This document shows positions 1 through 6,226 of a stretch of 6,226 bases of DNA, one piece after another. The notes under the pieces are model-generated. The model saw nothing but the letters and a program-made list of their open reading frames with translations. It searched no databases and had not been told where the DNA came from. Both the position numbers and the translations under genes were made by a program. The stretch spans positions 1 through 6,226 of the forward strand of contig MWAC01000031.1 in NCBI GenBank assembly GCA_002068815.1. The letters are read 5' to 3'. This DNA comes from Firmicutes bacterium ADurb.Bin467. Lineage in GTDB: Bacteria > Bacillota > Clostridia > Christensenellales > Aristaeellaceae. The first letter of the stretch is position 1. Every line of letters starts with the position of its first letter.

Positions 1-891
1 CTGGTCGAGCCGCTCCTTGTCGATCGGGTTTGCGGCGCCCCGTTCCGGGTGCGCGCGGGAAAAGACCTCGCTTTCGGCGAACGCCTTCGCGGCCAGTATC
101 CGCCGGGCCGGGATCGGGTGGTCGTACGAGAGCTCCAGCAGCCGAACCGGCGTCTCCTTGACGGACTCGAGCTGCCCCGCGGCCTCCTCCGGCGAGAGCT
201 CGCCCTCGCCGAAAATCGCGCCGGACATGAACTTCGAGAGCGTCGTGAGCGCCGGCCCGGCGTCCCCGACGCACAGCATGCCGGCGCGGTCGCAGGTGAC
301 CTCGGCGGCGCGTATCCACGACAAAAGCGCCAGCCGCATCGAGACCGACAGAAGCGCCGCCAGCCCCGCGCCGAGCCCGCCCGCGCCGAGCGTGCCGGCC
401 ATCTCGAGGATCGACGCCGCGGTCGAGTAGACGCCGTGGCGGCAGTGTATGTGGCCGCACTCGTGGCCGATTGTGAACTTCAATTCGTCCCTCGTGAACC
501 GCTCGACGAGCGCGGACGTGATGAACACGACCGGCGCCTCGTCGTCGAACGCGTACGTCCACGCGTTGACGAGCGCCGCGTCCGAGAGCAGGTAGACGTC
601 CGGCACGCCGATGCCGAGCGTCCGCGCGCAGTCGAGCGTCATCTGGTAGATTTCGCCGAACTGCGAGGGCGACACGCGCGTCGAATTCATCTGCGCCATG
701 CGCTTCTGCCGGGGAATCTCTCCGGCGCAGTACGCCCTGCACAGCCTGTAGAGCCCCGGGACGCGGTCGAGCCTCTTGCGAAGGCTCTCGTCAAGCGAAA
801 ACGAGTAGGCGGCCGGTCCCATGCCCGACCCGCCGCGCGTCTCGCAGTAGCCCGGGAAATTCAGCGCGATTTCCGCGGTCGGGTTGTTCAC
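1..891 (-). CDS. M48-family zinc metallopeptidase, 3' end cut by window edge
   Basis: Predicted zinc-dependent endopeptidase of family M48 (HtpX/OMA1-like). 297 codons are visible and the frame is still open at position 1. The sequence shows the zinc motif HECGH at residues 143-147, followed by IHCRH, and the second motif AAEVTCDRAG at 195-204, giving the third zinc ligand E197 and the conserved D201. Between them, residues about 161-193 are hydrophobic and glycine/alanine-rich, where M48 proteins often carry membrane helices. A late SYDHPIPARR motif (H258-P259) matches the family's C-terminal HP..R signature, so probably little is missing. There is no N-terminal signal peptide or leading transmembrane pair as in classical HtpX. 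The start is GTG at 891-889, sharing GTGA with the stop of the GTPase gene and preceded by GGAGG 4 nt away, which implies translational coupling. An internal ATG at residue 25 is the alternative. The family call is firm; the substrate is unknown. Confidence 0.9.
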   Translation of the reverse strand, partial: MNNPTAEIALNFPGYCETRGGSGMGPAAYSFSLDESLRKRLDRVPGLYRLCRAYCAGEIPRQKRMAQMNSTRVSPSQFGEIYQMTLDCARTLGIGVPDVYLLSDAALVNAWTYAFDDEAPVVFITSALVERFTRDELKFTIGHECGHIHCRHGVYSTAASILEMAGTLGAGGLGAGLAALLSVSMRLALLSWIRAAEVTCDRAGMLCVGDAGPALTTLSKFMSGAIFGEGELSPEEAAGQLESVKETPVRLLELSYDHPIPARRILAAKAFAESEVFSRAHPERGAANPIDKERLDQ

Positions 892-2954
892 AGCTCCTCC
901 CCCTTCCCGGCGGGCGCGAGCAGGCCGCGCAGCTCGGCGATCTCTTTGCGGACCTCCCCGGCGGACTGCTCCACCTGGGCGAACAGCTCCTCGGTCTCCT
1001 TCCGCTCCTCCTCGTTGCCCTCCATGTCGGACGCGATCGCGTCGAGCGTCGCCTTCGTCGAGTTCATCATACGCTCCGTCTCGGACAGGAGCCGCTCCTT
1101 GATCCCGTCGAACGCGCCGTACACGGCCTCCTTCAACCGCTTCTCCTGCTCCCGGCGCACCTCGTTCGACGTCAGCCGCTCGAGCACGGAGTCGCGGAAC
1201 TTCGCGATGAACTTCGCCGACATGTCCGGCTGCAGGAATTTGTTGACCGCCTTCATCGCCATCTTGCCGGCGAACAGGTAGACGATCGCGGTTCCGGCGA
1301 TGACGATCGGCCCGCCCAGCGCGATGCCCGCGGCCGCGATCAAGGAGTTCAGCGCGTAAAACGACGCGGCCGCGGTCAGCCCGCCGACGCCGCCGCCGAG
1401 CAGCAGCCCCTTGATGCCCGCCTGCCGGTAGCCCAGGTACGCCGCGCCGATGCCCGGGATGCCGCCGCCCATGCCCATCGCGACGTCGATCGCCGTCGAG
1501 AGCACGGTGTTCCCCGGGTCCTTCGTCGTCAAGCTCATCTCGATGCCGCTGAGCTTCGAAAGGAACTCTCCCTCGAAGCCCTCGAGCCGCGTGATCTCGG
1601 TCGAGGTGCACTTCTCGATCGCCGACTGAAGCCGCTGGACGTACTCGACCGAGCAGTTCTTCGAGACGTCCTCGACGATGCCGATCAGCCGCTTGCTCGT
1701 CGCCTCCTTGTTCTCCTTCGAGAGGTCGTCCTTCGACAGTTTGACCCCCTCGAGCGCCGCGGTCACGCTCTTTTTCAATTCGTCTATGTACTCCTGTATC
1801 CGCGGGAGCAGCTCCTGGCAGGCGTTCTTCGCCGAGACGTCGACGTTCTCGAGCTCCCGGTCGCGCTTCTTCTTCAATTCCTCGAGCACGGCGACGCCCT
1901 CGTCGTACTTCTTCTGGAAGACGTCCTTGTCGGCGCTGAACTGCCTTCTGCGCATCTCGATCGCGCCGAGCATCGTGTCGACCGCGGACTGCATGCGGCC
2001 CAAGTACGTATACAGCGCGATGCCGCCGCGCTCCTGCGTGAGCGTGTACTCGATCGACCGCTCGAGCTCGGAAAAATTGCTCTCCTCGACGAGCGACGGG
2101 TTGTTCCTGAGCTTCCCGCGCAGCGCGTTCCTGGCCGAGATGCCGACGACGCGCGGCTTCCCGATCGCGCGCAGGAATTTCTGGTATTCCTCGGAGTCCG
2201 CGCCGTAGAGCCGCTTCGCCTTGCCGACGACCATCTCCTGTATCCGCCCGGCGATGAATTCGAGCACATCCCTCGCCTCGTCCTCGTCGAGCACGTCGAT
2301 CGCATTGACGACGAAGATCACGCGCCCGAGGTCGGAGGCGATCATCTTGTTGACGAGGAAATCGCGCTCGGTCTCGGAAAACGGCGAGGTCGCCATCAAT
2401 ACGAACAGCGCCGCGTCGGTCTTCGGGAGCATCGACAGCGTGATCTCGGTCATCGTGTCCTCGTCGTTGAGGCCGGGCGTGTCGATGATGTCGACGTTGT
2501 TTTTGCAATACGAGAGCGGATACCGGACGACCACCTCGCTGACGGTCTCGGCCATGCCGCGCGAGGCCTCGTCGAGCTTCGTCACGTAGGCGCGCAGGTG
2601 GTCCATGTCGACCTCCTCGGACTTCCCGTCCTTGAAGTGGACGACGACCGCGGGGCTCTCGCCGTAGACGACGCGGTTCAGGGCGGCCGTCGCCGGGAGC
2701 CTATCGGCCGGGCAGATCTCGGCGCCCAGCAGCGCGTTGATGATCGTGCTCTTGCCGCGCTTGAACTCGCCGATCACGGAGATGTTGAAGCGGTCATTGC
2801 GAATCTTCCGGACGTTCTCGCGGAGCATCGAGGAGAGGTCCGCGAGGTTGAGCGCCTGGCTGCCGGACGAGAGCTCCTCCATCCTGCCGGCCAGATGGGC
2901 GGTCGCCCGGGTATACCCCTCTACCGTGGAAACGTCGAACCTGTTGGCCTCCAT
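888..2954 (-). CDS. Dynamin-like GTPase with hydrophobic membrane segment (DLP-B)
   Basis: Large dynamin-superfamily GTPase, 688 residues, expected to hydrolyse GTP and remodel or tether membranes. The G domain is complete: P-loop GEFKRGKST at about 62-70, G2 threonine in PATAALNRV at about 87-95, G3 DTPGLN at about 158-163, G4 written NAID at about 217-220 in place of NKxD, and a G5-like GISARNAL at about 271-278. Residues about 340-475 and 580-680 are charged, heptad-like and probably helical stalk or coiled coil. Between them, about 484-570 is a glycine/alanine-rich hydrophobic stretch able to enter a bilayer, like the membrane paddle of bacterial dynamins. The start is set at ATG 2954: GGGAGGA at 2961-2967 lies 6 nt upstream, whereas the TTG one codon earlier would be only 3 nt away. 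It follows the zinc-ribbon gene by 27 nt and overlaps the peptidase gene by 4 nt. It is paralogous to the GTPase at 3496-5199. Superfamily is certain; cellular role is inferred. Confidence 0.93.
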   Translation of the reverse strand: MEANRFDVSTVEGYTRATAHLAGRMEELSSGSQALNLADLSSMLRENVRKIRNDRFNISVIGEFKRGKSTIINALLGAEICPADRLPATAALNRVVYGESPAVVVHFKDGKSEEVDMDHLRAYVTKLDEASRGMAETVSEVVVRYPLSYCKNNVDIIDTPGLNDEDTMTEITLSMLPKTDAALFVLMATSPFSETERDFLVNKMIASDLGRVIFVVNAIDVLDEDEARDVLEFIAGRIQEMVVGKAKRLYGADSEEYQKFLRAIGKPRVVGISARNALRGKLRNNPSLVEESNFSELERSIEYTLTQERGGIALYTYLGRMQSAVDTMLGAIEMRRRQFSADKDVFQKKYDEGVAVLEELKKKRDRELENVDVSAKNACQELLPRIQEYIDELKKSVTAALEGVKLSKDDLSKENKEATSKRLIGIVEDVSKNCSVEYVQRLQSAIEKCTSTEITRLEGFEGEFLSKLSGIEMSLTTKDPGNTVLSTAIDVAMGMGGGIPGIGAAYLGYRQAGIKGLLLGGGVGGLTAAASFYALNSLIAAAGIALGGPIVIAGTAIVYLFAGKMAMKAVNKFLQPDMSAKFIAKFRDSVLERLTSNEVRREQEKRLKEAVYGAFDGIKERLLSETERMMNSTKATLDAIASDMEGNEEERKETEELFAQVEQSAGEVRKEIAELRGLLAPAGKGEEL

Positions 2955-2960
2955 CAAAAT

Positions 2961-2967
2961 TCCTCCC
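2961..2967 (-). promoter_or_regulatory. Ribosome binding site deciding the DLP-B start
   Basis: The minus strand reads GGGAGGA here, a near-perfect Shine-Dalgarno. It is 6 nt from ATG 2954 and only 3 nt from the adjacent in-frame TTG 2957, so the ATG is the better start. The site lies in the 27-nt gap after the zinc-ribbon gene. Confidence 0.8.
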
Positions 2968-2981
2968 TTGCTGTAGGATCG

Positions 2982-3494
2982 CTACGCCTGCTTGACGATC
3001 AGCCGGCATGTCTCGACGAGCAGCCGCGCCTTGGCCGCGTCCGCGGTGGAAAAAAGGATGTATCTGGATGGCATGCGGTGCTTGATCAGGATTTCCGCGC
3101 GCGTGGGCAGCTCCTCGTTGAGCGCGATCCAGCGGATGTCCCCGAACGGCATCGCGATCGCCGGGCCGATCAGCGGGCTGAAGCGCAGCGCGCCGCTTCC
3201 GAACAGCAGCTCGCCGTTCTGGTCGTTCTTCCAGCTCTTCAAGAAGTTGCCCGCCGCGCCGGACGCCTGGTCCCACTGGTTGTGCGTCTGCTTGAGCACG
3301 CAGCGCAGGCTCATGAAGTCGTGCACGGCCTGATAGCCACCACAGTGCGGGCAGTAGTTGACGGACTGGGGGATCGACTCCTTGCACGCGACGCACTTCT
3401 TGACCTCCTCGTGCCGGGCGTTCTTCGCGCCGCACTCGGGGCAGATCGACACCCCGTCGCTCAATATCTTCCCGCAACTCGAACATATGTACAT
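2982..3494 (-). CDS. Double zinc-ribbon protein with probable PH/GRAM-like C-terminal domain
   Basis: A 170-residue soluble protein that I do not recognise as a named family. Two treble-clef-like zinc ribbons are clear: C4-x2-C7 with C18-P-E-C21, and C34-x2-C37 with C48-P-H-C51. Residues about 56-90 look helical. Residues about 92-170 alternate short hydrophobic strands (GELLFGSGALRF, IRWIALN, AEILIKH, RYILFST) and end in an amphipathic helix, a layout typical of bacterial PH or GRAM-like domains. That fold is inferred by eye. No signal peptide or membrane helix is seen. ATG 3494 has GGAG at 3502-3505, 7 nt away, inside the end of the preceding GTPase gene, and only 1 nt separates the two genes. 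Lying between two dynamin-like genes, it is a good candidate for an adaptor or membrane/protein-binding partner of the pair. Binding partner and function are not shown. Confidence 0.85.
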   Translation of the reverse strand: MYICSSCGKILSDGVSICPECGAKNARHEEVKKCVACKESIPQSVNYCPHCGGYQAVHDFMSLRCVLKQTHNQWDQASGAAGNFLKSWKNDQNGELLFGSGALRFSPLIGPAIAMPFGDIRWIALNEELPTRAEILIKHRMPSRYILFSTADAAKARLLVETCRLIVKQA

Positions 3495-3495
3495 G

Positions 3496-5199
3496 CTATA
3501 TCTCCATTTCCGAGCGGATGCTCTCGAACATCAGATCGCTCCGGGCGCGGTTGCGGCGGTAGCTCATCTTCAAAAATTCCGCCGCCTCGCACCGCTCCTC
3601 GTAGGCGCACTCGAGCGCGAGCTGGTACTCCTGCAGATACGCGCTGTCGAGCCGCTTAAACGCGCGGCAGAAGTCCCCGCGCATCTCGGTCAGCCAGCGG
3701 TCGAGCCGGTCCGCGACCGCCGACATCTGCGCAAACGCCGCCTGTTCCAGCGCGATGAACAGCCCCCCCTCGCGCACCGGCCCGCCGAGGCGAAGCGGCG
3801 CGAGGTCGTATGCGCCGGGCGGCGGCGCGTCCGTCACGATCTCGTAGAGCTCCGCCGCCGGCGTTTTTCCGCCCGGGGACGGGAGCGCGACGCCCTTGAG
3901 CGCCGAGACGCCCTCCAGAAAGGCCGCCCGCATGTCCGCGGCCGCCGCCTTGTACTGCGCGCGCAGATGGTCGTCGACCGCCCGGCAGGCCGCCGCGCAC
4001 TGTGCCGGGACGTCCTCCGGCGAGCGCACGCGCGCGGCCCGGTCGAGGATCATCGAGCGTATCGGCAGAAAATGCTCGCCGCGGAAGCGGAACGCGTCGA
4101 TGCGCTCCCAGCACCGGCGGGAAATCTCGTCGAGCCGGCCGTCGACGTACGCGCCCATCTGCTCTCGGATACGGATCATCCCGCGCAGCGCGCGCTCGGT
4201 CGTCTCGGTCTCGGCCTGCAGGCGAAGCATGCGCGCGTTGTAGCGCCCCTCGAGCTCGGCGATCGAATCCCGCACGAAGGCGAGCACCTTCGCGATCATG
4301 TTCGTCGTCTGCGCGGAGGTCACGATCTTGTAGAGCTCGTCCTGAAAGCCCGGAAAGCGGCTCTTTTTCAGCAGATTCCGGTCGTTCGTGCGCATCGCGG
4401 CGAGCGCCTCCTTCGGGGAAATGCCGAAGATGCGCATATGGTCGAGTATCCTGTGCGCGCGGGCGATGGTCTCCTCGTCGTCGAGCGCCTGAAACGCATA
4501 GTGGCGGACCTTCTCCTCGACGCTTTTGAGCACGCGGCCTATGTCCTCCTCGCCGTCGAGGCAGTCGATGAAGTTGACCGCGAACACGATGTCGTGTATG
4601 TTGCGGCTCTTCAGGAGCCGGACGATCAGCTCGCACTCGCTCTGGCTGCACGGCGAAAGCGCGGACATGACGACGATCGCCGCGTCGATCTCCTCGATCC
4701 GCTTCAGCGTGATCTCGGTCATCCGCTCGTCGTCCTCGAGCCCGGGGGTATCGATGATGTCGATGTAATTCTGGCAGAAAACGGAGGGGTAGCCGACGAC
4801 GACCTCGTCGATCTCCGCGGCGTTGCGCCGCCCGACCTCGCCGACCTTCGAGACATAGTCGTCGAGCTGGTCGATCTCGATCTCGCGGGTCGTCCCGTCC
4901 TTGAAGAACACCTCCGCGAATTCCGTCGGCGAAAACGTCACGCGGTTGACGGTCGCCGTCGCGGGCCGGACGTCCGCGGGGAGCACGCCGTGGCCGAGCA
5001 GCGCGTTCAAAAGGCTCGATTTTCCGCGCTTGAACACGCCGATCAGCGCAATCTTGTAGTACCGGGTCTTGACCAGCTCGACGTACTCGCCGATCCCGGC
5101 GATGATGTCCTCCGCGTCGAGAGAATCGTAAAACGAGCGCAGGTTGATCAGGTATTCATACAGCTTGAACTCGACGCTCTTGAGCCTTGCAGCCTTCAC
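3496..5199 (-). CDS. Dynamin-like GTPase without obvious membrane segment (DLP-A)
   Basis: First gene of the operon, 567 residues, dynamin-superfamily GTPase. The G domain has P-loop GVFKRGKSS (54-62), G2 in PATATVNRV (79-87), G3 DTPGLEDD (150-157), G4 as NFID (209-212) and a G5-like GISPKEAL (259-266). Shared blocks such as the CxNxxDIIDTPGL stretch, MTEITL, EVVVxYP and SPxSxxE show it is a paralog of the GTPase at 888-2954. After residue 300 it is mostly charged helix (about 305-435), then a proline/glycine-rich linker (about 438-477) and a final helical region. No stretch is long and hydrophobic enough to be a membrane insert; the best is a short GGLFIALEQAAFA near 478-490. The start is GTG 5199: GGAGGA at 5209-5214 is 9 nt upstream and no in-frame ATG or TTG is available further up before the promoter. 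It probably acts together with the second GTPase. The specific process is unknown. Confidence 0.93.
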   Translation of the reverse strand: MKAARLKSVEFKLYEYLINLRSFYDSLDAEDIIAGIGEYVELVKTRYYKIALIGVFKRGKSSLLNALLGHGVLPADVRPATATVNRVTFSPTEFAEVFFKDGTTREIEIDQLDDYVSKVGEVGRRNAAEIDEVVVGYPSVFCQNYIDIIDTPGLEDDERMTEITLKRIEEIDAAIVVMSALSPCSQSECELIVRLLKSRNIHDIVFAVNFIDCLDGEEDIGRVLKSVEEKVRHYAFQALDDEETIARAHRILDHMRIFGISPKEALAAMRTNDRNLLKKSRFPGFQDELYKIVTSAQTTNMIAKVLAFVRDSIAELEGRYNARMLRLQAETETTERALRGMIRIREQMGAYVDGRLDEISRRCWERIDAFRFRGEHFLPIRSMILDRAARVRSPEDVPAQCAAACRAVDDHLRAQYKAAAADMRAAFLEGVSALKGVALPSPGGKTPAAELYEIVTDAPPPGAYDLAPLRLGGPVREGGLFIALEQAAFAQMSAVADRLDRWLTEMRGDFCRAFKRLDSAYLQEYQLALECAYEERCEAAEFLKMSYRRNRARSDLMFESIRSEMEI

Positions 5200-5208
5200 G
5201 GTAGAAAA

Positions 5209-5214
5209 TCCTCC
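5209..5214 (-). promoter_or_regulatory. Ribosome binding site for the DLP-A GTG start
   Basis: GGAGGA on the minus strand, 9 nt before GTG 5199. It supports the unusual GTG start of the first operon gene. Confidence 0.75.
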
Positions 5215-5240
5215 ATGCGGGATTTCATCAACCTCTGGGC

Positions 5241-5269
5241 ATTATAGCATGTTTTGTCGTTATTAGGAA
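5241..5269 (-). promoter_or_regulatory. Extended -10 promoter of the dynamin operon
   Basis: The minus strand carries a perfect TATAAT (5246-5241) preceded by TGC, giving the TGnTATAAT extended -10 element (5249-5241). A weak -35, TTCCTA (5269-5264, three of six matches to TTGACA), sits at the optimal 17-nt spacing. An AT-rich stretch upstream (about 5270-5290) may act as an UP-like element. Transcription would start near 5236-5234, giving a leader of about 35 nt before GTG 5199. I see no convincing operator palindrome, so a housekeeping sigma factor is the simplest reading. Confidence 0.75.
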
Positions 5270-5309
5270 TATTTTAACATGAAATTTTCAAACGCCGCGG
5301 CCGCGCGCG

Positions 5310-5347
5310 AAAAAAAGCGGCCCCTGCTTCGGCGCCGCGGGGCCGCT
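5310..5347 (-). terminator. Rho-independent terminator of the upstream minus-strand gene
   Basis: On the minus strand, a 9-bp GC-rich stem (AGCGGCCCC at 5347-5339 pairing with GGGGCCGCT at 5324-5316) with a 14-nt loop runs into seven T residues (5316-5310, the first inside the stem). It starts 26 nt after the stop codon at 5374 and lies just before the operon promoter, so it insulates the dynamin operon from the gene upstream. On the plus strand the stem is followed only by CTTT, so termination there would be weak. Confidence 0.85.
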
Positions 5348-5373
5348 CTTTCATGGATATCCGGACCGGGAAT

Positions 5374-5937
5374 CTACTGCACGGGAACCCGGTAAATCGC
5401 AAAGGTCTCGCTCGGCACGATCACGCCCTTGGGGGTCCTGTACATAAGGTTGTCCCCGGTCAAAAAGGGCTCCATCCCGGAGAGCTTTCTGAAGTCCTGC
5501 GACGTGTTGATCTGGGCGTAGAGGACGTAAACATATTCGGCGCCGGGCTTCGTTTCCCGCGCCCACGCGCACAGGGCTTCATAGCCGCCGATGCTCTGTT
5601 CCTTCCTCTCCCAGCTCACATAGGTTACCTTTTCGCCGCCGTAGATGCTGTAAATCCCGTCGCTGTCGAGGTAGGATACCACGCCCGCGATCGTGGGCTC
5701 CCAGGCGGCGAGAAGCAGCGAATCCTCCGGAATCTCCTCCCGCACGAAGGCCGCGCAGTCCTTCGCGCCGGAATAGGGTTGGCGCAAATCGCGGACTGCC
5801 GTGATGTACGAGCCGAAGGACGCGAGGAGTATGACCGCGAGCATCGCGTACCGGAGCCGCCGGAGGCGCGCCTCGCCCCACGCCGTCCACAAGAACCAGA
5901 GGACGATGAACGTCCACGCGCTGACGTGGTAGGGCAT
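5374..5937 (-). CDS. C-terminal part of a polytopic membrane protein, probably GT-C glycosyltransferase-like, N-terminus missing
   Basis: From ATG 5937 this gives 187 residues: two hydrophobic helices (about 5-20 and 29-46) and then a soluble domain of about 135 residues containing AAFVREEIPEDSLLLAAWEP and ending in FAIYRVPVQ. Polytopic membrane part plus a C-terminal extracytoplasmic domain resembles GT-C (family 39/PMT-like) lipid-linked sugar transferases; this is a resemblance, with no catalytic motif in the window. The ATG is a doubtful start: it has no Shine-Dalgarno, and the frame stays open upstream to 6096, encoding two more membrane-helix-like stretches (AALCAALLIF and LIAAFGICFGVLIGVAF). 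A TGA at 6099-6097 ends it and no ATG, GTG or TTG lies in the extension. Such transferases usually have hundreds of further N-terminal residues, so this is most likely a 5'-truncated remnant or a broken assembly. A terminator follows its stop codon. Confidence 0.6.
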   Translation of the reverse strand: MPYHVSAWTFIVLWFLWTAWGEARLRRLRYAMLAVILLASFGSYITAVRDLRQPYSGAKDCAAFVREEIPEDSLLLAAWEPTIAGVVSYLDSDGIYSIYGGEKVTYVSWERKEQSIGGYEALCAWARETKPGAEYVYVLYAQINTSQDFRKLSGMEPFLTGDNLMYRTPKGVIVPSETFAIYRVPVQ

Positions 5938-6072
5938 GATCGAGTAAAAGGCAACGCCGATGAGGACTCCGAAGCATATGCCGAACGCCGCGATCAGGGC
6001 GGCCTTGAGAGTCCCCGGATTCCGGTTTTTCGCGAGATGAAATATCAGAAGGGCGGCGCAGAGGGCGGCGGC

Positions 6073-6077
6073 GGAGG
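6073..6077 (+). promoter_or_regulatory. Ribosome binding site of the GtrA-like gene
   Basis: GGAGG on the plus strand, 6 nt before ATG 6084. It supports this start even though the site lies inside the open minus-strand frame of the neighbouring membrane protein. Confidence 0.6.
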
Positions 6078-6083
6078 CCGGAC

Positions 6084-6226
6084 ATGCGGGAGATTTTCAG
6101 GCTGGCGCGCAGGCTTGACCTGCGCGCGCTGTTCGTGGCGCCCACCCAAAACGTCCCGCTGCAGTTTCTGCGCTATGCGTTTGTCGGCGGCGCGGCCGCG
6201 CTGGCGGACGCGCCCCGCGCCCGCGG
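6084..6226 (+). CDS. GtrA-like membrane protein, N-terminal part only
   Basis: Only 47 codons are visible before the window ends. The product starts MREIFRLARRLDL and continues through a polar stretch to QFLRYAFVGGAAALADA (about residues 27-43). The pattern QFxRYxxVGGxA at the start of the first membrane helix is characteristic of the GtrA family, small four-helix membrane proteins thought to help move lipid-linked sugars across the membrane and often encoded beside glycosyltransferases. A glycosyltransferase-like neighbour therefore fits. GGAGG lies 6 nt before the ATG. The gene is divergent from, and slightly overlaps, the open frame of the truncated minus-strand membrane protein. The last codons (PRAR) no longer look like a GtrA helix, so the sequence at the very edge may be unreliable. 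No promoter is visible; upstream is coding-like sequence. Confidence 0.55.
   Translation, partial: MREIFRLARRLDLRALFVAPTQNVPLQFLRYAFVGGAAALADAPRAR

Noticed and set aside
49..1281. Plus-strand open frame of 410 codons opposite the peptidase gene
   Set aside because: The minus strand encodes a clear M48 peptidase with HECGH and the second zinc motif, and the plus-strand product is low-complexity Arg/Ala/Glu sequence.
2598..3659. Plus-strand open frame of 353 codons spanning two minus-strand genes
   Set aside because: It crosses the boundary of two well-supported genes and shows no recognisable motif; a GC-rich shadow.
5196..5216. Possible six-residue leader peptide (MEDFLP) whose TGA overlaps the DLP-A GTG start
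   Set aside because: It lies in the 5' leader and overlaps as GTGA, which is intriguing, but it has no good ribosome binding site of its own and its bases are those of the DLP-A Shine-Dalgarno.
3358..5247. Plus-strand open frame of 629 codons opposite the DLP-A gene
   Set aside because: It is antisense to a complete GTPase with all G motifs, its product is rich in Arg, Leu, Val and Asp as expected from reverse GC-rich codons, and no family pattern is visible.
5293..5310. GC-rich palindromic stretch (CCGCGG and GCGGCCGC) beside the terminator
   Set aside because: Too short and simple to call an operator or recombination site in such GC-rich DNA.
5579..6145. Minus-strand open frame of 188 codons overlapping the membrane protein
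   Set aside because: Its product is Arg/Ser/Pro-rich with no structure, while the alternative frame has membrane helices and a folded-looking C-terminal domain.

Overview
The window looks like part of a GC-rich bacterial chromosome or contig. Strong GGAGG ribosome binding sites, tightly packed genes, a TATAAT extended -10 promoter and a stem-plus-U-tract terminator would fit a high-GC member of the Clostridia/Firmicutes. The taxon is an inference from style only; no marker gene is present.

Main block (1-5269, minus strand, read right to left). A promoter at 5241-5269 drives four closely packed genes. They are a dynamin-like GTPase without a clear membrane segment (5199-3496), a small protein with two zinc ribbons and a probable PH/GRAM-like domain (3494-2982), a second, paralogous dynamin-like GTPase with a long glycine-rich hydrophobic segment (2954-888), and an M48-family zinc metallopeptidase that runs off the left edge (891-1). 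Spacings are 1 nt, 27 nt and a 4-nt GTGA overlap, so this is almost certainly one transcription unit. The likely theme is membrane remodelling or membrane protection by a dynamin pair, with an adaptor and a membrane-linked protease. Bacterial dynamin pairs are known, and in mitochondria an M48 protease (OMA1) cleaves a dynamin (OPA1). That parallel makes this cassette the most interesting content of the window. Its function here is not shown by the sequence.

Intergenic 5200-5373. It holds the operon promoter and, just upstream, a rho-independent terminator (5310-5347) that ends transcription of the next minus-strand gene.

Right end (5374-6226). A minus-strand ORF encodes the C-terminal part of a polytopic membrane protein, probably a GT-C type glycosyltransferase, whose N-terminal part is missing. 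Immediately next to it, divergent on the plus strand, is the start of a GtrA-like membrane protein with a good ribosome binding site, cut by the window edge. The abrupt junction at about 6060-6097 suggests a rearrangement or an assembly join. I saw no tRNA, rRNA, CRISPR array, insertion sequence or transposase, judging by eye only.
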